NCBI RefSeq assembly: GCF_013362815.1 | Contig: NZ_JABFVK010000016.1 | Location: forward strand, 1-64,000 | Direction of reading: 5' to 3' | Length of the DNA stretch: 64,000 bases | From: Hamadaea sp. | GTDB taxonomy: Bacteria > Actinomycetota > Actinomycetes > Mycobacteriales > Micromonosporaceae | Shown here: positions 51,215 through 58,744 of the stretch, piece after piece | Layout of the letters: every line of letters starts with the position of its first letter | Numbering within the stretch: position 1 is the first letter of the stretch | The notes under the pieces: model-generated | Databases searched by the model: none | What the model was told of the DNA's origin: nothing | Seen by the model: the letters and a program-made list of their open reading frames with translations, nothing else | Translations under genes and position numbers: made by a program

Positions 51215-51799
51215 TCAACTACGGGCCAGCGCTTTGCCGATCTCGGTCAGCGAGGCGTTGAGCGCCTCGTACTCCCGATCGCCGACGGCACCTTCGCGGT
51301 GGAAGCTGCGGAGGTGCCGGGACGCGTCGCTCAGGTTGCCCCATGCTCGCCGGGAGTTGCCGTCGGCGACGTCACGAGCAAGGTCCCGCAGATCCTCCGT
51401 CAGCGTTGCGGCGGCATCGCCCTTGATCCGCCCGGCGCGTACGTAGGAGTCCAGCAGCGCACGGGCGGACGCGACGAGCTGGGTAGCGGACTTCCGCGTC
51501 GGAGTCGGTGACGGCTTGCGAGTCGGCGACGGGGACGCCGTCGTCGCCTCCGGGGTCGGTTCGAGCGTCTCCTCGGCCGTCGGCTCGGCAGTTGCAGTCG
51601 GACCGGCAGCAGTGGACTGCTTCGGCTTGGAACCGCCGCCGGAAAACAGCAGACCGGCGAGGATGCCGAGCACGATCGCCAGCACGGCGCCGCCGCCGAT
51701 CACCCCGAAGAGCCACCGGTTGGGCGAGACCGGCGCGGCGTGCCGTCCCGGCTGGGTGGTCGGCAGCATCTGCGTCGGCGGATCCTGGTCGTACGCCAT
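51215..51799 (-). CDS. Single-pass membrane protein with FIMAH-like domain
   Basis: A 194-residue protein. It has a cytosolic Pro-rich start (MAYDQDPPTQMLPTTQPG), one helix WLFGVIGGGAVLAIVLGILA, an Ala/Thr/Glu/Pro/Ser spacer including SPSPTRKPSPTPTRK, and a C-terminal helical domain (about 120-194) with ARALLDSYVRAGRIKGDAAA and REYEALNASLTEIGKAL. The last part resembles the FIMAH helical module that follows secreted enzymes. Function is unknown. It is convergent with the ankyrin gene. Confidence 0.7.
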   Translation of the reverse strand: MAYDQDPPTQMLPTTQPGRHAAPVSPNRWLFGVIGGGAVLAIVLGILAGLLFSGGGSKPKQSTAAGPTATAEPTAEETLEPTPEATTASPSPTRKPSPTPTRKSATQLVASARALLDSYVRAGRIKGDAAATLTEDLRDLARDVADGNSRRAWGNLSDASRHLRSFHREGAVGDREYEALNASLTEIGKALARS

Positions 51800-51889
51800 C
51801 GGCAGATCATGCCTGGTGAGGCCGGATCGTGGCGTCCCGTGACACGGGGCCGTCCACACGAGTCGTCCACCCGGCCGGGCAGGTATGCG

Positions 51890-52300
51890 TCAGCGGCTCA
51901 CTCGTAGCGCGCGCAGGAACGGGGCGGAGTCCTCGGCGGTGTCGAGCGCTTCGGTCAGTGTCTCGGCGTAGTCCGGGCGGGCCTTCGTCTGCTTCGCCCG
52001 CCCGGCCGCCGTGATCACGGCGTACGCACCGCGCTTGTCTTCGGGGCAGGTGTCGCGATCGGCGTATCCGGCGGCGATCAGGCGGCCGAGCAGTCGCGTC
52101 ATTGTGCTCTGCGTCAGACCGAGCAGATCGGCGAGCTCGGTCATCCGCAGCTCGCCGCCGTCGGCCCCGGCGAGGTGACTGAGCGCACGGTATTCGGACA
52201 GCCCCAATCCGTGCCGGCGTTGGAGCATCGCCCCCAACCGGTTCTCGACGTGCGAATACATCCCCAGTACGCCCGCCCACAGCTGTTCGTCGTGATCCAC
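51890..52300 (-). CDS. MarR family transcriptional regulator
   Basis: A 136-residue MarR protein from a GTG start, with an AGAGGA ribosome-binding site. The core is SEYRALSHLAGADGGELRMT, then LLGLTQSTMTRLLGRLIAAG and the wing ADRDTCPEDKRGAYAVITAAG. The dimerisation helices are short but complete. It is divergent from a pair of small multidrug resistance genes. The gap carries two copies of a 14-base palindrome, so it is the likely repressor of the efflux pair and of itself. Confidence 0.9.
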   Translation of the reverse strand: MDHDEQLWAGVLGMYSHVENRLGAMLQRRHGLGLSEYRALSHLAGADGGELRMTELADLLGLTQSTMTRLLGRLIAAGYADRDTCPEDKRGAYAVITAAGRAKQTKARPDYAETLTEALDTAEDSAPFLRALRVSR

Positions 52301-52316
52301 GCCGCCGTCCTCTCGT

Positions 52317-52376
52317 CTTGACAAGAGCTTACTTGTACATACAAGCTTTGTCCCGGCAAGTACTTGTACATACAAG
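52317..52376. promoter_or_regulatory. MarR operator repeats before the SMR pair
   Basis: CTTGTACATACAAG occurs at 52332-52345 and again at 52363-52376; the centres are 31 bases apart, about three helical turns. A shorter palindrome CTTGACAAG lies at 52317-52325, next to the MarR start. The second site ends 17 bases before the first SMR start. Confidence 0.72.
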
Positions 52377-52393
52377 CAATGCGGAGGCGCGTC

Positions 52394-52729
52394 ATGGCCT
52401 GGATCTACCTGCTCATCGCCTCGGTCTTCGAGGTCGTCTTCGCGTTGGCGACCAACGCCACCGAGGGCTTCACCCGGCTGGGACCGTCGCTGCTCACCAT
52501 CGTCGCCGCGGCGGCGGGAATCTTCTTCCTCAGCCTCGCCTTGCGAACGCTCGACGTCAGTGTCGGCTACACCGTGTGGACCGGGATCGGCTCGGTCGGC
52601 ACGGTCGTGCTCGGCACGCTGATCTTCGAGGAGTCGCTCAACGCCGGGAAGATCATCGCGTTCTTCCTGATCATCGGCGGCGTCCTCGGCCTCAAGCTGG
52701 CCGACCGGCCCGCTGCATCCACCCATTGA
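52394..52729 (+). CDS. Small multidrug resistance (SMR) exporter subunit 1
   Basis: A 111-residue four-helix membrane protein. The family Glu lies in ASVFEVVFALATNATEGFTR (residue 13-14 region), and the helix 3 motif is GYTVWTGIGSVGTV. The GF-TRL-x-PS pattern after helix 1 and WTGIG are closer to the SugE/Gdx guanidinium-exporter branch than to EmrE. An upstream ATG at 52364 lies inside the operator and was rejected. It is paired with a second, similar gene 14 bases downstream, suggesting a heterodimeric pump. Confidence 0.9.
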   Translation: MAWIYLLIASVFEVVFALATNATEGFTRLGPSLLTIVAAAAGIFFLSLALRTLDVSVGYTVWTGIGSVGTVVLGTLIFEESLNAGKIIAFFLIIGGVLGLKLADRPAASTH

Positions 52730-52743
52730 TCGCGGAGGAAGTC

Positions 52744-53064
52744 ATGTCCTGGATCTATCTCGCCGTCGCGGTCGTCTTCGAGATCGCGTTCGCCTTGGGA
52801 ACCAATGCCACCAAGGGTTTCACTCGACTGTGGCCGTCGGTCTTCACCCTGCTGGCCGCGGCCGGCGGCGTCTTCTCGCTGAGTCTCGCGCTACGCACCA
52901 TCGAGGTCGGGGTCGGGTACACGATCTGGACCGGCATGGGGTCGATCGGCACGGTCGTGTTCGCCTCATTGGTCTATCGGGAGAAGCTCACCCTGCCCAA
53001 GCTGCTCAGCTTCCTCTCCATCATCGCGGGAGCCGTCACGCTCCGGCTGTCGTCCGGGGCCTGA
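52744..53064 (+). CDS. Small multidrug resistance (SMR) exporter subunit 2
   Basis: A 106-residue four-helix SMR protein, strongly similar to the preceding gene (MSWIYLAVAVVFEIAFALGT, TKGFTRLWPSVFT, VGYTIWTGMGSIGTV). The conserved Glu in helix 1 is present. Pairs of this kind (for example YkkCD) work as heterodimers that export cationic or guanidinium-type compounds. The ribosome-binding site GGAGGAAG lies five bases upstream. A strong hairpin follows the gene, closing the operon. Confidence 0.9.
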   Translation: MSWIYLAVAVVFEIAFALGTNATKGFTRLWPSVFTLLAAAGGVFSLSLALRTIEVGVGYTIWTGMGSIGTVVFASLVYREKLTLPKLLSFLSIIAGAVTLRLSSGA

Positions 53065-53066
53065 GG

Positions 53067-53115
53067 GGGAGCGTCGCCTTGTCGGGTTAGTCCCGTTGTG
53101 CCGGGCGACGCTCCC
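53067..53115 (+). terminator. 12-bp stem after the SMR operon
   Basis: GGGAGCGTCGCC (53067-53078) pairs perfectly with GGCGACGCTCCC (53104-53115). The 25-base interior holds a further CGGG/CCCG stem. Confidence 0.75.
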
Positions 53116-53131
53116 GCCCTACCGTTCATTC

Positions 53132-53689
53132 ATGGAGAAAACGCCGCTATCCCCCAAATTGGATGCCGCTTTCGACCAGATCGACACCGCGCGCCGGGGC
53201 ACGATCGACCGGGCCGCGATTCTGCAGCAGGCCGGGCGCGTACTGGGCGCCTTCGGGCAGGAGACCTCCACCGCGCGCGGCCGGGAGACGGTCAGCCTCT
53301 ACGGGTGGTACTGGGACTGCCTCTGCTCCCAGGCCGGAGTCTCCCGCGACGGACGCATGACGCGAGAGGAGTTCGGCGCGGCCTTCCAGGGCGCGTTCAT
53401 CGACGGCGAGAAGTTCGCCGCCGTCTACACGCCGATGGCGCTCGCCACGATCCGGCTCGCCGACGGCGACAACGACGGCTATCTCGCCCCGGCCGAACTT
53501 GCCCGGCTTTGGCGGGCGATCGGGTCCTCAGTGGACGACATCACCGGCGCGTTCACCGCGGTCGACACCGACGGCGACGGCCTGCTGTCGGTGCTCGAAG
53601 TGCTCGACGCCATCCGGGACTTCTACACCAGCGACGACCCCGATTCGCCCGGAAACCTGCTCTACCGGCAGGTGGCTCCGACGGCCTGA
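53132..53689 (+). CDS. EF-hand calcium-binding protein (calerythrin-like)
   Basis: A 185-residue cytosolic protein with four EF-hand positions. Two are intact: ADGDNDGYLAPAEL (about 115-128) and VDTDGDGLLSVLEV (about 149-162), both with the D-x-D-x-D-G-x6-E spacing. The first (DTARRGTIDRAAI) and second (SRDGRMTREEF) are degenerate. The layout matches calerythrin and the Streptomyces CabC group, which buffer or sense calcium. The ATG at 53132 begins MEKTPLSPK. It stands alone between two hairpin or operator regions. Confidence 0.88.
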   Translation: MEKTPLSPKLDAAFDQIDTARRGTIDRAAILQQAGRVLGAFGQETSTARGRETVSLYGWYWDCLCSQAGVSRDGRMTREEFGAAFQGAFIDGEKFAAVYTPMALATIRLADGDNDGYLAPAELARLWRAIGSSVDDITGAFTAVDTDGDGLLSVLEVLDAIRDFYTSDDPDSPGNLLYRQVAPTA

Positions 53690-53712
53690 GTTCTGCCGAC
53701 CTGGAAAGCACG

Positions 53713-54225
53713 TCATCGCCAGAGATCCGTCTGGACGTGATGGTTGTCGTAGAGCTCCTGGGTCTGCAACACGTCCTCCCAGCTCGCCTCGCCCGAGTGC
53801 AACCGGTCCAGCAGCCGGAAGTAGTCGGCGCGGGGCGTACCAGGGGTGAAGACGCACAGGAAGTCGGCGTCATGGCCGGCCTCGGGCTTGAACGCGTGCG
53901 GCATGTACGGCGGCACGAGCAGCAGATCGCCCTCGTCCAGCGTCACGATCTCCTCGCCGACCAGTAGCCGCAACCGGCCTTCCAGCACGAAGAAGAGTTC
54001 GTCGCCGTGCGCATGGAAATGCGGTGGGGCGCCTGGATTCCCGTCACGCAGGGTCGACCGATGGCTGGTGAGTACCCCGCCGGTCGCTTCCGCATCGGCG
54101 AGCAGCCGGATGACGCTGGACGGGTCGCTCTTCAGCACCTCCGCGTCGGCGGCGCGGCTGAGCAGACCGCCGCGAAGCCGGGCGGACCCACGGAGCTGGG
54201 TGAATTCGGACACGAGGACCTCCAT
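53713..54225 (-). CDS. Cupin-domain protein
   Basis: A 170-residue single-domain cupin. The metal-binding motif 1 is PPHFHAHGDELFFVLEGRLR (two His, Glu pattern H-x-H-x4-E), and motif 2 is GDLLLVPPYMPHAFKPE with the third His. All ligands are present, so it should bind a metal. The function may be a dioxygenase or an isomerase; it is unknown. The ATG at 54225 was chosen close to the operator region. It is divergent from a TetR gene and probably controlled by it. Confidence 0.85.
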   Translation of the reverse strand: MEVLVSEFTQLRGSARLRGGLLSRAADAEVLKSDPSSVIRLLADAEATGGVLTSHRSTLRDGNPGAPPHFHAHGDELFFVLEGRLRLLVGEEIVTLDEGDLLLVPPYMPHAFKPEAGHDADFLCVFTPGTPRADYFRLLDRLHSGEASWEDVLQTQELYDNHHVQTDLWR

Positions 54226-54235
54226 AGACAAGAGA

Positions 54236-54308
54236 CGAGACGGTCTGTCTCGCGCTGAACTGTGCCCGGCAACGCTCGTCTTGTCAAGACGAGACGTTTC
54301 GCCTCGCG
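54236..54308. promoter_or_regulatory. TetR operator cluster between cupin and regulator genes
   Basis: Three palindromes are present: CGAGAC-GGTCT-GTCTCG (54236-54252), CTCGTCTTG-T-CAAGACGAG with perfect nine-base arms (54275-54293), and an imperfect GAGACG-TTT-CGCCTC immediately after it. The shared word GAGAC/GTCTC appears in each, and copies lie near both start codons. Confidence 0.7.
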
Positions 54309-54327
54309 ACGGGTAAGGTGGTTCCCC

Positions 54328-54918
54328 ATGAGCCGTCAACCCGACCCGAACCGGCGCAATGAGCAGTCGCGGCAGGCCATCCTCACCGCCGCCGCCGACC
54401 TGTGCGCCGAGGTCGGCTACGCCGCCGTCACGATCGAGGCGATCGCCGCCCGGGCCGGCGTGGGCAAGCAGACGATCTATCGATGGTGGCCGTCGAAGGC
54501 GGCGGTGCTCCTCGAATACATGCAGCGCATCCGGGAGGAGCAGGCCGGCTTCCCCGACACCGGCGATCTGATGGCGGATCTCCTCACTCAGACGACCGCG
54601 ATCCAGCGGCTGTTCAGCTCCGACGCCGGTGCGGTCTGGCGGGGGCTGCTGATCGCCGCGCAGTCCGACGACGCTGCGGCCGACGGCGTACGCGATCTGC
54701 TGGAACGGGCGATCGTCGAGGCCACGGAACGGCTCGCCAAGGCGCAGAAGACCGGTGAGTTGCGCGAGGACGCCGACCTCGAGACCACCGTCGAGATCGT
54801 CTTCGGCCCGTTGTACCACCGCTGGCTTCTCCGGTCCCGCCCGCTGCCCAAGGCGTACATGCGAGACGTGCTGAAGCTGGTGTTCGACGGCCTGAAGCCG
54901 GCCCCGGAAGGCCGCTGA
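54328..54918 (+). CDS. TetR family transcriptional regulator
   Basis: A 196-residue regulator. The HTH covers about residues 14-60: SRQAILTAAADLCAEVGYAA, then IAARAGVGKQTIYRWWPSKA, with the typical YRWW of the AcrR/TetR_C_11 branch. The C-terminal ligand domain includes LFSSDAGAVWRGLLIAAQSD and VEIVFGPLYHRWLL. The ATG at 54328 was chosen; one at 54262 would begin inside the operator. It probably represses itself and the divergent cupin gene. Confidence 0.9.
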   Translation: MSRQPDPNRRNEQSRQAILTAAADLCAEVGYAAVTIEAIAARAGVGKQTIYRWWPSKAAVLLEYMQRIREEQAGFPDTGDLMADLLTQTTAIQRLFSSDAGAVWRGLLIAAQSDDAAADGVRDLLERAIVEATERLAKAQKTGELREDADLETTVEIVFGPLYHRWLLRSRPLPKAYMRDVLKLVFDGLKPAPEGR

Positions 54919-55006
54919 CGACGGCAGTGTGGCGGTCCCGACCAGATCCCATGACGGATCGATGACAGCCGTCCACCAGCGACAGAACCGCGGTTAGCGT
55001 GCTCGC

Positions 55007-55570
55007 GTGTGGCAGCATTCCCGGCTCAGCGTGCCGTCGGCGCCCGGAGCGCCGAGGCACGCGCGGCCGCCCTTCGCGGTTCTGACCGCCACGGTGCTCC
55101 TCGACCGGATCGTGCGTGCGCGTCCACAGCCGACAAGCCTGCTCGACGTCGGTTGCGGTGCGGGACAACTGTTGCGGCTCGCGTTGCGCTTCTTCCCGGG
55201 TACGCGCATGACGGGAGTCGACGAGGATGTGCGAGTGCTGCCGGAGGCGGCGGCCAACGCCCGTCACGCGCGCTTCGTCCGCGGTATGCCGACCGCCCTG
55301 CCGATGCCGACCGCCGGTGTGGAGGTCGTTACGTGCCGGCAGCGTACGCCGAGCGCGGCGTGGCCGGTGGAGCTGCCGGAACTGCGCCGGGTGATCGCCC
55401 CGGGCGGACTGCTCGGGCTGGCCGGAATCGCCACTCCGTCACCGGGAACGCTGGTGGCGTACGGGTTCGCGATCGTCGACACCCAATTCGTCCCGGCGAC
55501 TCCGACCGAACCGGGGTTCAGCGTGCTGCTCGCGCGGGCGGTCGGCTACCCGCCCAACAGCCTGCTGTAG
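55007..55570 (+). CDS. Class I SAM-dependent methyltransferase-like protein
   Basis: A 187-residue protein from a GTG start. Motif I is SLLDVGCGAGQLLRLA, the beta-2 acidic residue is in MTGVDEDVRVLPEA, and the late part is RRVIAPGGLLGLAGIA. Motif II (the Asp of PxxDVV) is weak: AGVEVVTCRQRTP. The C-terminal region is short compared with active small-molecule methyltransferases, so the substrate cap is missing. Its last 25 bases overlap the convergent lipoprotein gene. Confidence 0.7.
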   Translation: MWQHSRLSVPSAPGAPRHARPPFAVLTATVLLDRIVRARPQPTSLLDVGCGAGQLLRLALRFFPGTRMTGVDEDVRVLPEAAANARHARFVRGMPTALPMPTAGVEVVTCRQRTPSAAWPVELPELRRVIAPGGLLGLAGIATPSPGTLVAYGFAIVDTQFVPATPTEPGFSVLLARAVGYPPNSLL

Positions 55571-56115
55571 TCGTCGGCGGTCAACGGCCCCTCCGACAGC
55601 GAGCCGTCCCCACGCGGTACGCCGACCGGGCTGCCGTCCCGGGTGAACACCACGTCCTGGATGTCGGCATGGGCGGTCAGCGTGCAGACGAGTTGGGCGT
55701 ACGCCAACGCCTCGTCGGCCCGGCCGCTTCCCTCGACGGGGGCGGCCAACGCCAGCTCGACGCGGCTGCCGCTGATCGAGACCGCTGCGACGACGTCCGT
55801 TCCACCGAGGGCGGTGGTGAGTCCGGCTTCCCGCTCGGTGGGGGCCGGCCCGGCGCGCAACGCGCTGATCAGCTCGGTCACCGACGGCTGGAGGTCGACT
55901 CGGCGGGTCACCGGGACGAGTCTGCCGGCGAGGATGAAGTACAGGACTTCGTCGATGCGACCGGTCGCCGCCGTCGCGGGAGCGGACGGCCGGGGCGAGG
56001 TGAGCCCGGCGAACGGGCCCGGTGGCGGTGAGACGCCACGTGGGTCGGACTCGGTCGACACGCCGCATCCGGCTACCAGCAGGACCGCGGCCAGCAATAC
56101 GTTTCGCCACTTCAT
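55546..56115 (-). CDS. GerMN-domain lipoprotein
   Basis: A 189-residue lipoprotein. The signal peptide MKWRNVLLAAVLLVAGC ends in the lipobox LVAGC with the lipid-bearing Cys17. A Pro/Ser-rich spacer precedes a GerMN domain from about residue 50 (VLYFILAGRLVPVTRRV, then VELALAAPV and LVCTLTA). It resembles the N-terminal part of LpqB but lacks the large C-terminal domain. It is the third gene of an operon regulator-kinase-lipoprotein (ATGA overlap with the kinase), where it probably modulates the kinase at the membrane. Confidence 0.85.
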   Translation of the reverse strand: MKWRNVLLAAVLLVAGCGVSTESDPRGVSPPPGPFAGLTSPRPSAPATAATGRIDEVLYFILAGRLVPVTRRVDLQPSVTELISALRAGPAPTEREAGLTTALGGTDVVAAVSISGSRVELALAAPVEGSGRADEALAYAQLVCTLTAHADIQDVVFTRDGSPVGVPRGDGSLSEGPLTADDYSRLLGG

Positions 56116-57485
56116 GCGGATTCACCGTCCGTGGCCAGGCTGAACTCGACCCGGAATCGGGCGCCGCCGCCCGGCCGGTCACCGGCGTACGCGTGCCCGC
56201 CGTGGGCGACGGCGTGCTGCATGACCAGGGCCAGTCCCAATCCGGTGCCGTCGGTGTCGGCTCGGGCGTTGGCCGCCCGGCCACGGACGAACCGGTCGAA
56301 GATCGTCTCCCGGTCGGCGGGCGGTACGCCGGGCCCCTCGTCGTCGACTTCGAGCCAGCCGATTCCGTCGTCGTGGCCGAGGCGTACCGCGACGGGTCCG
56401 CCGCCGTGGCGTACGGCGTTGTCGATCAGGTTGGCGATGATCTGCTCGAACCGCCGCGGGTCGACCGGCCAGACGAGCTCGCCCGGTTCGGCGGTGACGA
56501 GTGCCTGGTTGAAACCCTTGCGGGACACGACTTGCCGGGCCAGCTCGGCGACTTCGGTGGGACGCCGGTCGGCCGGCTGATCGGCCCGGGCGAGTTCGAG
56601 CAGATCGGTCACGAGCGTCTGGAAGCGGTCGACCTCGTCGGCCACCAACGAGGCGGCCTGAGCGCTCCTCGTGTCGAGCTGGTCGCGGCGGCGAGACAGT
56701 ACACTCGCCGCTGCGGCGAGCGTCTGCAACGGCGAGCGCAGCTCGTGGCTGACGTCGGCGGCGAACCGGCGATCCCGTTCCAGCCGGGCGGCGAGCTGGT
56801 CGACCATGCGGTTGAACGACGTCGTGAGCCGTTCGAGGTCCGGTTCGGTGGCCGGGTCGAGCCGCGCGGTCAGGTCGCCACCGGCGATGTCTCGGGCGGC
56901 GTCGGCCACCACTCGCATCGGGCGCAGGACTCGGCGGCTCGCGTACGCCCCGAGGGCTGCGCCGGCTGCCGTCGTGGCGGCTGCCACCAGCGCCAGCACC
57001 AGCGACATCACCCGTAGCGTCTGGTCGAGCTCGCTCATCGAGTCGATGATGTAGAAGCGGGTGCCGTCGGGCAGGGGTATGCCGATCGCCAACGCGGCTC
57101 CGCTGTCGGTGCGTACGCGTTGCACGGCGGCTTGGCCGGACCCGACAAGCGTCTGGAGATCGGGGGAGACCGCCTTGGTGTAACCGGCGTCGGCGGTGCG
57201 GGCGTAGAAGTCGCCGTCGCGGTAGATGATCGCGTGCCGGGTGCTGCCGGTGTCCAGCGATCGCAGCAGCTCCCGGACGTCGGGATCGTCGTCGCCGAGC
57301 CCGGCGTTGACCACGTTCGCGTCGAAGTACGCCGCCCGCAGGGCCGAGCGCTCCCGACCGGCCAGCAACGTCTGCCGGGTGATCTCGAAGGAGGCGATCG
57401 CGACGGTGGCCGAGATGGCGAGCGCACCCAAGGCGAACGCCGCCGTCACGCGTACGCGGAGACCAGGTTGCCGGAGCCGTCTCAT
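56112..57485 (-). CDS. HAMP-type sensor histidine kinase
   Basis: A 457-residue kinase. Two membrane helices (about 10-32 and 158-180) flank an extracytoplasmic sensor of about 125 residues. HAMP follows (RRVLRPMRVVADAARDIAGG), then HisKA with DVSH247ELRSPLQTLAAAA and HATPase_c with NLIDNAVRHGGGP and DEGPGVPPADRETIFDRF. The plan resembles MtrB and related actinomycete kinases. It is co-transcribed with the OmpR-type regulator upstream and the GerMN lipoprotein downstream, both with four-base overlaps. Confidence 0.92.
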   Translation of the reverse strand: MRRLRQPGLRVRVTAAFALGALAISATVAIASFEITRQTLLAGRERSALRAAYFDANVVNAGLGDDDPDVRELLRSLDTGSTRHAIIYRDGDFYARTADAGYTKAVSPDLQTLVGSGQAAVQRVRTDSGAALAIGIPLPDGTRFYIIDSMSELDQTLRVMSLVLALVAAATTAAGAALGAYASRRVLRPMRVVADAARDIAGGDLTARLDPATEPDLERLTTSFNRMVDQLAARLERDRRFAADVSHELRSPLQTLAAAASVLSRRRDQLDTRSAQAASLVADEVDRFQTLVTDLLELARADQPADRRPTEVAELARQVVSRKGFNQALVTAEPGELVWPVDPRRFEQIIANLIDNAVRHGGGPVAVRLGHDDGIGWLEVDDEGPGVPPADRETIFDRFVRGRAANARADTDGTGLGLALVMQHAVAHGGHAYAGDRPGGGARFRVEFSLATDGESA

Positions 57486-58156
57486 CGTTGCAGCTTGTAG
57501 CCCAGTCCCCGGACGGTCACCAGATGCCGGGGCGCCGACGGCTCGACCTCGATCTTCTGCCGCAGCCGCCCGACGTGCACGTCCACCAGGCGTTCGTCGC
57601 CGAAGTCGTACTCCCAGACCCGTTCGAGCAGCTGCTGCCGGGACAGCACCATGCCGGGGTGCTCGGCCAGCTCACAGAGCAGCCGGAACTCCGTACGCGT
57701 CAGCGCGACCGGCTCACCGTTCAAGGTGACCTCGCCGGCCAGCGGCAGGATCGTCAGCTCGCCGAAGGTCAGCGTCGGCATGGCGGTCGCGGCGGCCCGC
57801 GCGCGTCGTCGCAGCGCGCGCAGCCGGGCGGTCAACTCCTTGATCGCGACCGGTTTGACGAGGTAATCGTCCGCGCCCGCCTCCAGCGCGGCGACGATGT
57901 CGTGGGTGTCGCTGCGAGCGGACACGACGACGATCGGCACGTCGTCGGCCCGGCGCAGTTCGCGGATGGTGTCGAAGCCGTCCAGACCGGGCAGCATGAG
58001 GTCGACCAGGACGGTGTCGGCCGGGCTCTTGCGCTGCCGGGCCAGCCCTTCTTCGGCGGTCGCGGCGCCCTCGGCGACATAGCCCTCGTCTTCGAGGGCC
58101 AGCACCAGCGACAGCCGGATCCGGTCGTCGTCTTCAATCACCAGCACCGAGGCCAT
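57482..58156 (-). CDS. OmpR/PhoB-type response regulator
   Basis: A 224-residue regulator. The receiver has SVLVIEDDDRIRLSL, phosphorylation site D52 in VLVDLMLPGLDGF, and Lys in DDYLVKPVAIKEL. The C-terminal winged helix has LTRTEFRLLCELAEHPGMVL, RVWEYDFGDERLVDVHV and TVRGLGYKL. The ATG at 58156 begins MASVLVIEDD; ATGs at 58165 and 58174 are alternatives. It is the first gene of the three-gene operon and is divergent from the STAS gene across a 168-base gap, where I see no clear operator. Confidence 0.93.
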   Translation of the reverse strand: MASVLVIEDDDRIRLSLVLALEDEGYVAEGAATAEEGLARQRKSPADTVLVDLMLPGLDGFDTIRELRRADDVPIVVVSARSDTHDIVAALEAGADDYLVKPVAIKELTARLRALRRRARAAATAMPTLTFGELTILPLAGEVTLNGEPVALTRTEFRLLCELAEHPGMVLSRQQLLERVWEYDFGDERLVDVHVGRLRQKIEVEPSAPRHLVTVRGLGYKLQR

Positions 58157-58324
58157 GTCGGCCATCATGCCCATCGCTCGCGCCGCTGACCAGCGACGAA
58201 GGGGGCGTATGCCGCCCGATCGGCGGTTTGTCACGAGACTGTCATGGTTTGGGGCCGGGGTCGCCACATCCGTTTTCCATGGTCAGGGTTCTCAAGCGTC
58301 GGACGCTCGGATGGAGGTGGGACG

Positions 58325-58744
58325 ATGGCGCGCACGTCGGTGAGCCGCATACCCGTCGTCGAGCTCGTGATCACCGAGGAACTGGACCTCTGGGCCCTGT
58401 CCCGGCTGACCAGGCTGCTGGACGACGCGCTGGCCGTCTCGCCCGTCGAGATCGTCCTCGACCTGGAGCAGTGCCCGTTCCTGGATGCCGCCGCGATAGG
58501 TGTGCTGCTGGAAGCCCATCGCCGCGCGCGCCTCGACGGCGGGCTGCTGACCCTGCGCTCGCCCTCGGAGCGGCTGCGGCGCAACCTGCGGCTCGCCCGG
58601 GCGGATCGAGTCCTGCACGTCGTGCCACCCGATCCCGGTGAGCAACCGGCGACTCCCGGCGAGCAACCGGCCGCGACTCTCGGTGGGCCGCCGGTCACTG
58701 CGGAGCAGCCGGTCACTGCGGAGGTGCCCGATGTCTCGGCCTGA
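58325..58744 (+). CDS. STAS-domain protein without the phosphorylatable serine
   Basis: A 139-residue anti-sigma-factor-antagonist-like protein. The STAS domain (about 10-100) has ELDLWALSRLTRLLDDAL and VEIVLDLEQCPFLDAAAIGVLL. At the site where SpoIIAA-type proteins have Asp-Ser-Ser this protein has D54-A55-A56, so it cannot be phosphorylated in the usual way. The tail after residue 100 is Pro/Glu/Thr-rich with the repeats PGEQPAT and PVTAEQ. It overlaps the OtsA-like gene by 14 bases, so the two are co-translated. Confidence 0.82.
   Translation: MARTSVSRIPVVELVITEELDLWALSRLTRLLDDALAVSPVEIVLDLEQCPFLDAAAIGVLLEAHRRARLDGGLLTLRSPSERLRRNLRLARADRVLHVVPPDPGEQPATPGEQPAATLGGPPVTAEQPVTAEVPDVSA

Noticed and set aside
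52364-52393. Upstream ATG (52364) as the start of the first SMR gene
   Set aside because: It lies inside the operator repeat and would add a polar MYIQAMRRRV stretch not found in the family; the ATG at 52394 gives the normal start.
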